Of a stretch of DNA of 64,000 bases, positions 46,101 to 54,157 are shown in pieces; position 1 is the stretch's first letter, and each line of letters begins with the position of its first letter. The DNA is from Nitrospirillum pindoramense (lineage in GTDB: Bacteria; Pseudomonadota; Alphaproteobacteria; Azospirillales; Azospirillaceae), in assembly GCF_007827955.1 (NCBI RefSeq), contig NZ_VITR01000015.1, positions 104,703 to 168,702 of the forward strand. Direction: 5' to 3'. A model generated the notes under the pieces. That model did not search any database, was not told where the DNA came from, and saw only the letters and a list, made by a program, of their open reading frames with translations. The position numbers were made by a program, and so were the translations under genes.

Positions 46101-48155
46101 TCAGCAGCGTTCCAACCTGATTAGGCGATCCGCGACCTGAATCGTTTCCTTGCGATGCGCGATCACGATTCTTGTTATATTTAGGGATGTTAGGGTCTTG
46201 TTAATGCTTCTTTCCGTCTCGACATCCAGATGGGAGGTCGCTTCATCGAGAAGAAGTATTTTTGGGTCTTTGTATAGTGCGCGCGCCAGAAGAATGCGTT
46301 GCTTCTGGCCGCCGGACAGGGTTGAGCCCATGTCTCCGACGAAGGTCTCCGCCTTCATCGGCATCCTGTCGACTTCCTTGTCGATACAGACCATGGACAA
46401 GCAACGCCAGACCTTGTCCATGTCCAGGTCTTCATCGAAGAAGGAGACGTTCTCGGCAATCGAGCCCGGCAGCAGTTCGTCGTCCTGCATGACAATGCCG
46501 AGGTTCCGGCGTATCAACTTCACGCCCCAGGTCGCCAAGGGCAGCCCGTCCAGGCGTATCTCTCCCGCCGTTGGGGGATAGAGACCGCTGAGGACCTTCA
46601 TCAAGGTCGACTTGCCAGCGCCAGATGGGCCGACGATGGCGACGAATTCCCCCGGCTCCACCCGCAGATTCACGTTACGCAGGACCAGGCGATCCATGGG
46701 GCCGTACTGAAAATAGATGTTCTCCGCCTCCACCAGTCCTTGAATGTTTCCCAGGTCCGGCCTGCTGCGTTCCGCGTCGTCCTCGGCCGGCGTCAGCACG
46801 ATGTCGGCGAGCCTGAAGGTATACAGGCTCAACATGCGGGCGCTGATGACCTGGTCGACCAGATTGGTGATGCGGGCGTTGAATTGGGTCCTGTAGCTGA
46901 TAAAGGCGTACAGGATGCCGATCGACATCGTGTTCTTGATGATGGCCAGCACGCCCAGATAAATCACGACGATGGTTATGAGAACGTCAATCGTGCGCTG
47001 GCAAATCTGAAAGCCGTTGGCGATCAGGGCGTTTTCCTGGCCGGCGCGAATTGTGTCGGCGAATTTGTTGGCCCAGTTGCCCTCGCGTTCCGACTCGCCG
47101 CCCATGGCCTTGATGGTTTGGATGGCGCGTAAGGTTTCCAGCCGCTTACCCTGTTCAGCGATGGAGGCCTGCAAGGCGTTCGCGGCATACTTCCGGCTGA
47201 GGGGCAACCACGCCAACCGGACCAGGACGTAAACGGCCAGTCCTGCCAACGTCACGATGGAGAGCGCGGGGGAAAACACGAACATCATGACGACCGTGAC
47301 GACGGACAGGGCGCCATCGATCACCGCACCAACGACACCGTTGGAGATCAAGTTGCGAATGGGGTCGATGGACTGGAAGCGGCTGTTGGTATCTGCCAAG
47401 CGTCGCCGTTGGAACCAGGGCAAGGGCAGCCTTACCATGTGGTGGAACAGGCGGACCGTCATGTCCCAATTCAGCAGCGCGGCCACTTTCTGGAATATGA
47501 CGGCCCGGAACGCTTCCGCTCCGGCGTTGATGACGGCGAACCCTGCGAAACCTAACGCCAGCGTTCGCAACAGATCCTCGTCCCCTTTCATGGCGGCGTT
47601 GTCGATCGCCATCTGCAAATAGAAAGGCGAAGCAGATACATAAATTTGGGCGACGATCGACAGGATGAGGGCGTGTAACAACCCGCGTTTCACCTCGGGG
47701 GATAGTCGGATGATGCCGCCGAGGCCAAGGGGTGAGCGCTCCACCCGCTTCTGAAACCCTGGTGATGGCGACAATTCAAGCGCGACGCCCGTGAATTTAC
47801 GGGACATGTCCTGAATGCTCAGGAAAACATAGCCTTTCGCCGGGTCAAATACCTTGTACTTCTTCCCCTTGCGCCCGCTGAAGACGACGAAATGTTTCAG
47901 CCCCCAGTGGAGTATGGAGGGAACCTTCAAATCGTCGATTTCGTCCAACTCGCACCGAACGGCGCGACTGGACATGCCGACAGAATTGGAGATGGTGATG
48001 ATGTCCTTCAGATTGGAACCGCGGGCGGAAACGGGATAGCGCTGACGCAGCCAATTCAGATCAATATTAGAGCCAGCCAATGCCGCCGCCATCGCGACGC
48101 AGGCCAAGCCGCACTCTGCAGCTTCCGTTTGACGATTGCGAATATCCGGTATCAT
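46101..48155 (-). CDS. Peptidase-containing ABC exporter (C39 peptidase-TMD-NBD)
   Basis: This 684-aa protein is a bacteriocin-type exporter. Residues 1-140 are a C39 peptidase: TEAAECGLACVAM with the catalytic Cys near 14, HWGLKHFVVF with the catalytic His near 85, and DPAKG with the Asp. Six membrane segments fill about 155-430. The ATPase has GPSGAGKST near 505, LSGGQKQRI near 617 and LLLDEATSHLD. C39 exporters cut after a GG motif and export the mature product, and a matching GG-leader protein is encoded 2.9 kb downstream in the same operon. Its ATG overlaps the HlyD stop (ATGA). All catalytic residues appear intact. RaxB/CvaB-type function is well supported by the motifs; no TolC-like outer channel gene lies in this window. 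Confidence 0.93.
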   Translation of the reverse strand: MIPDIRNRQTEAAECGLACVAMAAALAGSNIDLNWLRQRYPVSARGSNLKDIITISNSVGMSSRAVRCELDEIDDLKVPSILHWGLKHFVVFSGRKGKKYKVFDPAKGYVFLSIQDMSRKFTGVALELSPSPGFQKRVERSPLGLGGIIRLSPEVKRGLLHALILSIVAQIYVSASPFYLQMAIDNAAMKGDEDLLRTLALGFAGFAVINAGAEAFRAVIFQKVAALLNWDMTVRLFHHMVRLPLPWFQRRRLADTNSRFQSIDPIRNLISNGVVGAVIDGALSVVTVVMMFVFSPALSIVTLAGLAVYVLVRLAWLPLSRKYAANALQASIAEQGKRLETLRAIQTIKAMGGESEREGNWANKFADTIRAGQENALIANGFQICQRTIDVLITIVVIYLGVLAIIKNTMSIGILYAFISYRTQFNARITNLVDQVISARMLSLYTFRLADIVLTPAEDDAERSRPDLGNIQGLVEAENIYFQYGPMDRLVLRNVNLRVEPGEFVAIVGPSGAGKSTLMKVLSGLYPPTAGEIRLDGLPLATWGVKLIRRNLGIVMQDDELLPGSIAENVSFFDEDLDMDKVWRCLSMVCIDKEVDRMPMKAETFVGDMGSTLSGGQKQRILLARALYKDPKILLLDEATSHLDVETERSINKTLTSLNITRIVIAHRKETIQVADRLIRLERC

Positions 48156-49441
48156 TCTGATCTGCGCCTTACCGCCAGAATTGGGTCAAGAATCCATTCG
48201 ATAAATGACTGCGATCCGGTGGTTATATCCGCAGTTATTTTCGTACCTGGGCTGATAGCCCATTGCTGTTGATAAGCTTCAATGTATTGCTTTTCTATTC
48301 TGACCTCTATTTTATACATTGATTCCTTTGAATCTAAGGGAAATGGAATTTCATTCGGCGGAACTGGTGCCGTAGATACCGCAGATACTTTTCCATGCCC
48401 TACACCAAAGCGCTGGTATGGAAACGGGTCGTACATAATTCTGACTTCGTCATTCACCTTGATGAAGCCAATTGCTTTTGATGGCGCCCATAATTCCGCC
48501 TCTAGCTCAGAATTATTTGGCATAACAATTGCCACAATGGCTCCTTGGCGGATAGAGTCTCCAGATTTTGCATGCAAATAAACAATTTTTCCCTTAGTGG
48601 GGGATGTGATTGTTCCACTACCCTGTGCTTGGTTATTCGCCTGTTTCTGCGTTATTTCCGCCTTTGATATTGATAATTGTGATGTCATGTCCTCATAATC
48701 ATCTTCAAGCTTCTGTATTTGAAGCTTTATCTGCTTTATATTAGAGTTGTTTTCCTCAATTTGATTATCAATTCTTGATAGCCCCTGCTGTGCTTCTATG
48801 AGTTGACCTTCCCGCTCTCTCAGCTGTACTTCCGAGAAATATCCCTTTTCACTCAATAGCATAGCTGACTTGAAGGATTTTTCTCGCAGCTCAATCAGTT
48901 TTTCCTGAAGTTGCCTATCGCTTTTATACCTTAATTGTTGTGACTGTATTGTCTTAAGCTTTACTATTTCTGTGTCTTTCTGATCTTTAAGGGATGCGCT
49001 ACGGGTCTCTAATTGTTTCTCCAGGGCTTCTTTCTGTGCATCAGCTGACGCGTTAAGAACCTCACTCAACTGATCTCCGCCATTAATTGTTTGATCTGAG
49101 TTAATATCAAGGATGGGGGCGTTCTCTTCTACGGAGTCCCCCTCTTTTGCATAAATCTCAGAGACGACAGCATCGCGTGGCATTGTGATTTTGAGGGCGC
49201 CACCGCGCGGCTGCATAATGCCCTGAACTGTCTCTTTTCGCGTGAATTGACCTAGAATTAGGAAGCTCAAAATGATTATTACAGATAAAGCGATAAACCA
49301 CGTGAATATAATTGAATTTATGCCAACGGATTTAAGCGGAGACCCAAGCTTTAGTGTCGCAGCATCTACTGACTCCTTTCTATATAATTCAATTTTTCCA
49401 TTTCTTGAATTAGAGCTTATGTAGTTCAAATTAATCACCAT
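48152..49441 (-). CDS. HlyD-family periplasmic adaptor for the C39 exporter
   Basis: This 429-aa membrane-fusion protein has a cytoplasmic N-terminus, one membrane segment at about residues 43-66 (IIFTWFIALSVIIILSFLIL), a lipoyl half (VVSEIYAKEGDSVEENAPIL), a long coiled coil rich in Gln/Glu/Lys (about 130-275), and the returning barrel (SPTKGKIVYLHAKSGDSI). It bridges an inner-membrane ABC exporter to an outer-membrane channel. Codons are far richer in A/T than in any neighbouring gene, whereas the downstream exporter drifts back toward genome-like composition, which points to transfer of the locus. It is the first gene of the export operon. The start at 49441 lacks a good ribosome site, so a somewhat different N-terminus is possible. 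Confidence 0.9.
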   Translation of the reverse strand: MVINLNYISSNSRNGKIELYRKESVDAATLKLGSPLKSVGINSIIFTWFIALSVIIILSFLILGQFTRKETVQGIMQPRGGALKITMPRDAVVSEIYAKEGDSVEENAPILDINSDQTINGGDQLSEVLNASADAQKEALEKQLETRSASLKDQKDTEIVKLKTIQSQQLRYKSDRQLQEKLIELREKSFKSAMLLSEKGYFSEVQLREREGQLIEAQQGLSRIDNQIEENNSNIKQIKLQIQKLEDDYEDMTSQLSISKAEITQKQANNQAQGSGTITSPTKGKIVYLHAKSGDSIRQGAIVAIVMPNNSELEAELWAPSKAIGFIKVNDEVRIMYDPFPYQRFGVGHGKVSAVSTAPVPPNEIPFPLDSKESMYKIEVRIEKQYIEAYQQQWAISPGTKITADITTGSQSFIEWILDPILAVRRRSE

Positions 49442-49909
49442 ATGGATAGGCGTTGATCGAAATTACACCACTATTTTTTATGGCAATTACTGCAATCATT
49501 TAACGATGCATTCTTGTAACGGCTTTTGGGTAACATGTGACATTTACTGTGTCAATGTTTCGGAACGGTGGTCGTATCAACCGCTTTTAGGTTATCTTTT
49601 CGGCGAATGGCCTAGTATTTTGCGTCGCTCTGAAGGTCTTCGTGAGGGTAGAGCAGCCGCTCATGGTCGTGTTGCAAGGGTATTTTACAAAAACTGATAA
49701 TCTTCTGCGGACGTTTTTCGTCCTTTGGTCGGTTTATATAGCAACCATCAACTATTAGATGATTATGTCATGGGGTGCCTTCCTGTTACGCATGGTGTCC
49801 ATGACAGGGAACCCATTTGGCGAATTCTATATTTATAGATGATTTGATTTCGGGTGAATAGAAAGAAATATTTTTATGAAAATTCCGAACTTCATCAATA
49901 AATCGGCCG

Positions 49910-49924
49910 GCGACAACTTGTCGC
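49910..49924. promoter_or_regulatory. 15-bp perfect palindrome, possible operator
   Basis: GCGACAACTTGTCGC has two perfect 7-bp arms around one central base. It lies about 470 bp upstream of the HlyD start and downstream of gabD, in otherwise AT-rich DNA. Such symmetry fits a dimeric repressor site, but no regulator gene is adjacent and no second copy was noticed. It could be a chance palindrome. Confidence 0.3.
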
Positions 49925-50094
49925 ATTCCGCCGTATCTTCGAGGTATACTCATTTTTGAGTATGCCTATACTGCGGCGGTATCCCGTAGGGCTGTCTGTG
50001 CGCCCCGATGGCCGGCTGGTATCCCGGTGCCACCGACTTCGCGGTCACTCATTTGACCGAATCTTGGCGCCCCTGGATGATGGGCATGCCAAGA

Positions 50095-50121
50095 CCCGGC
50101 ATCGATATCGGCGATGCCGGG
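50095..50121 (-). terminator. Hairpin downstream of gabD, possible operon terminator
   Basis: A perfect 10-bp stem (50095-50104 with 50112-50121) with a 7-base loop lies about 80 bases beyond the gabD stop on the minus strand. Reading leftwards the stem is followed by TCTTGG, not a real T-run, so it would be a weak or factor-assisted terminator. It overlaps the doubtful short frame at 50008-50148. Confidence 0.4.
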
Positions 50122-50202
50122 CTGTTACCGGGGAAGGGAGTGAAGTAGGAATCCGAGTTCAGCCATGACGCCCACCCGATGGCGGTCACGGCGGTCTTGG
50201 AA

Positions 50203-51681
50203 TCAGGGCGCTGTGCCCAGGCACAGATATTTCAGGTCCAGGTACTCCTCGACGCCATGGCGGGAGCCTTCCCGGCCCAGGCCGGACTCCTTCATGCCGC
50301 CGAACGGGGCCACTTCGGTGGAGATGGCGGCGGTGTTGATGCCGACCATGCCGAAGTCCAGCGCCTCGGACACCCGGACGAAACGGTTGAGGTCGCGGGT
50401 GTAGGCATAGGCCGCCAGGCCCGCCGCCGTGTCGTTGGCGAGGGCCACCGCCTCCGCCTCGGTGGTGAAGCGGTGCAGGGCCGCCACCGGTCCGAACGTC
50501 TCCTCCCGCGTTATCCGCATCGTCCGCGTCAGGCCCGTCAGCACCGTCGGGCTGTAGAAGGTGCCGGTGTCCCCCAGGCGATGGCCGCCGGTCAGCACGG
50601 TGGCCCCGTGCGACACCGCGTCATCGACATGGCCCGCCACCTTGGCCAGCGCCTCGGCGTTGATCAGGGGGCCCTGATCGGTGGGGCCGGCCAAGCCGTC
50701 GCCCACCACCAGCCCGGCCACGCGCGCCGCCAGGCGCTGGGCGAAGGCGTCATGAATGCCGTCCTGCACCAACAGGCGGTTGGCGCAGACGCAGGTCTGG
50801 CCGGTGTTGCGGAACTTGGCAAGGATCGCGCCGTCGACCGCGGCGTCCAGGTCGGCGTCGTCGAAGACGATGAAGGGCGCGTTGCCGCCCAGTTCCATGG
50901 ACACGCGCTTCATGGTGCCGGCCGCCGCCGCCGTCAGCCGCTTGCCCACGGCGGTGGACCCGGTGAAGGTCAACTTGCGCACCCGGGCATCGGCCATCCA
51001 GGCATCGCCGATGGCGGGCGCGTCGCCGCACAGGATGTTCAGAACGCCGGCCGGAACGCCGGCCTCCTCCGCCAGCACGGCCAGGGCCAGCGCGCTCAGC
51101 GGCGTCAGCTCCGATGGCTTCAGCACCACGGTGCAGCCGGCCGCCAGCGCCGCGCCCACCTTGCGGGTGATCATGGCGGCGGGGAAGTTCCACGGGGTGA
51201 TGGCGGCCACCACACCTACCGGCTGGCGGGTCACCAGGATGCGGGCGTCGGCACGGTGGCCGGGGATGGTCTCGCCATAGACGCGCTTGGCTTCCTCCCC
51301 GAACCATTCCAGGAAGCTGGCGGCATAGGCGATCTCCCCCTTCGCCTCGGCCAGGGGCTTGCCTTGCTCCGCCGTCAGCAGGCGGGCCAGGTCCTCAGTG
51401 TGGGCGACCATGAGGTCGAACCACCGGCGCAGGATGGCCGCGCGGTCCTTGGCCGCGCGCTTGCGCCAGCCGGGCAGGGCGGCATGGGCGGCATCGGTGG
51501 CCGCCCGCGCCTCGGTCCCGCCCGCGCGGCGGACATGGGCCAGGATTTGGCCGGTGGCCGGGTTGGTGACCGCCACCGTCTCGGCATCGGCTGCCAACCA
51601 CCGTCCATCGACATAGCTGGCCTGGCGCAGTAGGTCCGGGCGCGCCAGGGCCAGGTGGCTCAGGGCCGTGCCGGCGCTCAT
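50203..51681 (-). CDS. gabD: NAD(P)-dependent succinate-semialdehyde dehydrogenase
   Basis: This 492-aa aldehyde dehydrogenase oxidises succinate semialdehyde to succinate, the last step of GABA breakdown. It shows TPWNFPAAMITRKVGAAL (cofactor-binding), KPSELTPLSALAL, FTGSTAVGKRL, the catalytic Glu in MELGGNAPFIVFDDAD and the catalytic Cys in FRNTGQTCVCANR; this Cys-Val-Cys pair is typical of GabD enzymes. Length and ends are full. The ATG at 51681 overlaps the gabT stop by four bases (ATGA), so the two are translationally coupled. It is the last gene of the leftward catabolic operon. Assignment to succinate semialdehyde rests on motif similarity plus coupling to the aminotransferase. Confidence 0.93.
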   Translation of the reverse strand: MSAGTALSHLALARPDLLRQASYVDGRWLAADAETVAVTNPATGQILAHVRRAGGTEARAATDAAHAALPGWRKRAAKDRAAILRRWFDLMVAHTEDLARLLTAEQGKPLAEAKGEIAYAASFLEWFGEEAKRVYGETIPGHRADARILVTRQPVGVVAAITPWNFPAAMITRKVGAALAAGCTVVLKPSELTPLSALALAVLAEEAGVPAGVLNILCGDAPAIGDAWMADARVRKLTFTGSTAVGKRLTAAAAGTMKRVSMELGGNAPFIVFDDADLDAAVDGAILAKFRNTGQTCVCANRLLVQDGIHDAFAQRLAARVAGLVVGDGLAGPTDQGPLINAEALAKVAGHVDDAVSHGATVLTGGHRLGDTGTFYSPTVLTGLTRTMRITREETFGPVAALHRFTTEAEAVALANDTAAGLAAYAYTRDLNRFVRVSEALDFGMVGINTAAISTEVAPFGGMKESGLGREGSRHGVEEYLDLKYLCLGTAP

Positions 51682-52961
51682 CGCGGCACCGTCAGGGCCT
51701 GGGCCAGGATGTCCAGGCCGGCGTCCAGCTGCGCGTCGGGAATGGTCAGGGGCGCCAGGATGCGGATGACGTTGCCATGCACGCCGCAGGACAGCAGGAT
51801 CAGGCCCAGTTCCAGCGCCCGCGACGTGACCTGGCGCGTGGCGTCGGCATCCGGGTCCACGCCGCCGCGCTCCTTGAAGATCTCGAAGGCCACCATGGCG
51901 CCGGGACCGCGGATGGCGCCGATGGGCAGGGTGTCGTTGCGCTCCCGTACCGTTTCCAGCCTGGCCTTGATGCGGTCGCCGATGGCATCGGCGCGGGCCA
52001 GCAGCCCTTCCTCCTCGATGACGTCCAGCACGGCAAGGGCGGCGGCGCAGGCTACGGGGTTGCCGCCATAGGTGCCGCCCATGCCGCCGGGTGCCACCGT
52101 GTCCATGATCGCGGCCCGGCCGATGACACCGGACAGGGGGAAGCCGCCGGCCAACGATTTGGCGATGGTGACCAAGTCCGGCTCCACGCCGGTATGCTCG
52201 ATGCCGAACATGCGCCCGGTGCGGCCGAAGCCCGCCTGCACCTCATCGGCGATCAGCAGGATGCCATGGGCGTCGCACAGGCGGCGCAGTTCCCGCAGCA
52301 GTTCCGGCGGGGCGGGGTTGAAGCCGCCCTCGCCCTGAACTGGCTCCAGGATGAAGGCGGCCACACGCTCCGGCTCCACATCGGCCCGGAACAGGAAGTC
52401 CAGCGCCTTCAGGCTGTCGGCGACGGTGGTGCCGTGGTGCGGTATCGGGAAGGGCAGGTGCCACACCTCCGGCGGCATGGGACCCGCGTCCTTCTTGTAG
52501 GGATTGACCTTGCCGGTCAGGGCGGAGGTCATGAGCGTGCGGCCGTGGAAGGCGCCGGTGAAGGCGATGACGCCGCTGCGGCCGGTGGCGACGCGGGCGA
52601 TCTTGACGGCGTTCTCCACCGCCTCGGCGCCCGTGGTGAAGAACACGGTCTTGGCCGGGCCGCTGAACGGGGCCAGGGCGTTCAGGCGCTCCGCCAAGGC
52701 GACGTAAGGCTCGTAGGCCGCCACCTGGAAGGCGCTGTGGGTGAACCGCTCCATCTGCGCGGCGGCGGCGGCCATTACCCGGGGATGCCGGTGGCCGGTG
52801 TTCAGCACGGCGATGCCGCCGGCGAAGTCGATATAGCGCCGGCCGTCGACATCCCACAGCAGGGAATTGTCGGCGCGGTCGGCATAGATGGCGGTGGCAT
52901 GGGCCACACCGCGCGGCACGGCTTTGGTGCGGCGGGCGAGAAGGTCGGCGTTACTGGACAT
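51678..52961 (-). CDS. gabT: 4-aminobutyrate aminotransferase
   Basis: This 427-aa class-III PLP aminotransferase converts GABA and 2-oxoglutarate to succinate semialdehyde and glutamate. It has TGAEAVENAVKIAR, AFHGRT, EPVQGEGGF, LIADEVQAGFGRTG with the PLP Asp, and the PLP lysine in TIAKSLAGGFPLSG. Size and start (MSSNADLLARRTKAVPRG) match GabT. The frame runs much further upstream (to 53579) but that is antisense read-through; the ATG at 52961 has GGAGGA ten bases before it. It overlaps gabD by four bases. A 110-bp gap without visible features separates it from the ureohydrolase gene upstream. Activity on other omega-amino acids is possible. Confidence 0.94.
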   Translation of the reverse strand: MSSNADLLARRTKAVPRGVAHATAIYADRADNSLLWDVDGRRYIDFAGGIAVLNTGHRHPRVMAAAAAQMERFTHSAFQVAAYEPYVALAERLNALAPFSGPAKTVFFTTGAEAVENAVKIARVATGRSGVIAFTGAFHGRTLMTSALTGKVNPYKKDAGPMPPEVWHLPFPIPHHGTTVADSLKALDFLFRADVEPERVAAFILEPVQGEGGFNPAPPELLRELRRLCDAHGILLIADEVQAGFGRTGRMFGIEHTGVEPDLVTIAKSLAGGFPLSGVIGRAAIMDTVAPGGMGGTYGGNPVACAAALAVLDVIEEEGLLARADAIGDRIKARLETVRERNDTLPIGAIRGPGAMVAFEIFKERGGVDPDADATRQVTSRALELGLILLSCGVHGNVIRILAPLTIPDAQLDAGLDILAQALTVPR

Positions 52962-53071
52962 GATGGGGCGTCCTCCGCGGCGAGGGTAGGGGGCGGCGAT
53001 CCCGCCGGCGCATGGGCGGGTCGGACCGGCAGGTCGATAGGAAAGGTCAGGCCGAATACGGTGGCGCGGCG

Positions 53072-54127
53072 TCAGCCGCGTTGTCGTCGCCGGTCCAGGG
53101 CCAGGGTGGCCAGGCACAGCTGTTCGAACAGGATTTGGGCGCCGACCTGGGCGGTGTTGCTGGTGGGGTCGTATTGCGGGGCGATTTCCACCACGTCGGC
53201 GCCGACCACATCCAGACCGGCCAGTCCGCGCAGGATGGCCAGCGCCTCCCGCGAGGTCAGGCCGCCCACCTCGGGCGTGCCGGTGCCGGGGGCGTAGACC
53301 GGGTCCAGGCAGTCGACGTCGAAGGAGATGTAGACCGGCCCGTCGCCGACCACCTCCCGCGCCTTGGCGATCACCGCCTTGGCGCCCATCTCCGCCACGT
53401 TCTCGGCGTGCAGCACGGTCATGCCGGCGTCGTAGGAGAATTCCCAGAAGAATTCCGCGCTGCCCCGGATGCCGATCTGGATGGTGCGGTCCGGGTCCAG
53501 CACCCCGTCCAGCACGGCTAGGCGGAAGGGGCCGCTGTGGTGGAAGCGGGCGCTGTCGTCGCTGCCGCTGGTGTCGCAATGGGCGTCGAAATGGATCATG
53601 CCCACAGGGCGTTCCCGGCCCAGTGCCTTCAGGATGGAATAGCTGATGGAATGGTCGCCGCCCACGCTCAGCGGCACCACCCCCGCCGCCGCCAGCCGGC
53701 CGTAAAAGGCCTGGATGTCGTGGTGGCAGGCCGCCAGGCTCAGATAGTTGCTGAAGGGCACGTCGCCGATGTCGGCGATACTGGCCTGGGCGGAGGGAAC
53801 CAGGCGCAGCACATGCTCATACGGCCCGATGCGGTCCATGCCCCGGACGGCGCGGGGGCCGAGGCGCGACCCCGCCCGGTTGGTGACGCCCAAATCCATG
53901 GGCACGCCGACCAAGGCGATATCCAGGCCGCCGAAATCGTCCAGCGCCGCCAACTCGGGACGCAAGGGCGCGTCCAGCAGGGTGCCGGCGTCGGCGAAGG
54001 GCTGGCGCGGCGCCTCCGCGCCCCGGAACACCGCCTCAGCCACGTCACGGAAATGCGGGTCGAAGAAGTCGGCCGGCGAGGCGGCGCCGTAGCGCTGCCG
54101 CAGGCGGTCCAGCTTGGTCTGATCCAC
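53072..54127 (-). CDS. Ureohydrolase: agmatinase or guanidinobutyrase
   Basis: This 351-aa protein is of the arginase/agmatinase family and hydrolyses a guanidino group to an amine plus urea. The manganese ligands are visible in SVGGDHSISY, MIHFDAHCDT and YISFDVDCLDPVYAPGTGTP. It starts at a GTG at 54127 with AGGGGGA just upstream and follows the amine-oxidase gene by 30 bp. The neighbours decide the likely substrate: gabT/gabD downstream suggest guanidinobutyrate (giving GABA directly), while the adjacent amine oxidase would also suit agmatine to putrescine. Sequence alone does not separate agmatinase, guanidinobutyrase and guanidinopropionase for me. Confidence 0.9.
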   Translation of the reverse strand: MDQTKLDRLRQRYGAASPADFFDPHFRDVAEAVFRGAEAPRQPFADAGTLLDAPLRPELAALDDFGGLDIALVGVPMDLGVTNRAGSRLGPRAVRGMDRIGPYEHVLRLVPSAQASIADIGDVPFSNYLSLAACHHDIQAFYGRLAAAGVVPLSVGGDHSISYSILKALGRERPVGMIHFDAHCDTSGSDDSARFHHSGPFRLAVLDGVLDPDRTIQIGIRGSAEFFWEFSYDAGMTVLHAENVAEMGAKAVIAKAREVVGDGPVYISFDVDCLDPVYAPGTGTPEVGGLTSREALAILRGLAGLDVVGADVVEIAPQYDPTSNTAQVGAQILFEQLCLATLALDRRRQRG

Positions 54128-54157
54128 TGTCGTCCCCCTATCTCAGCGTGCCCTGTC

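Larger units (their letters stand above)
49442..50202. other. AT-rich non-coding flank of the export island
   Basis: This 761-bp gap has no gene I can support. Bases 49442-49960 are strikingly AT-rich for this genome and should include the HlyD promoter, read leftwards. It contains several inverted repeats: TGTCATGG (49766-49773) with CCATGACA (49799-49806), a 15-bp palindrome at 49910, and a 10-bp stem with a TTTT loop at 49943-49966. From about 49975 composition returns to GC-rich. A 46-codon frame at 50008-50148 (starts MAGWYPGATDF) has plausible codon use but no ribosome site I trust and no recognised family; it may be a gene remnant. Confidence 0.5.

Noticed and set aside
49506..49697. 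63-codon frame in the AT-rich flank
   Set aside because: No ribosome site, no recognisable family, and location in the presumed promoter flank of the export operon.
51777..53297. Plus-strand frame of 506 codons
   Set aside because: Shadow of gabT and the ureohydrolase; no domain and poor composition.
53000..53579. Upstream extension of gabT to 53579
   Set aside because: The extra residues are antisense to the ureohydrolase; the ATG at 52961 has a good ribosome site and matches the usual GabT N-terminus.
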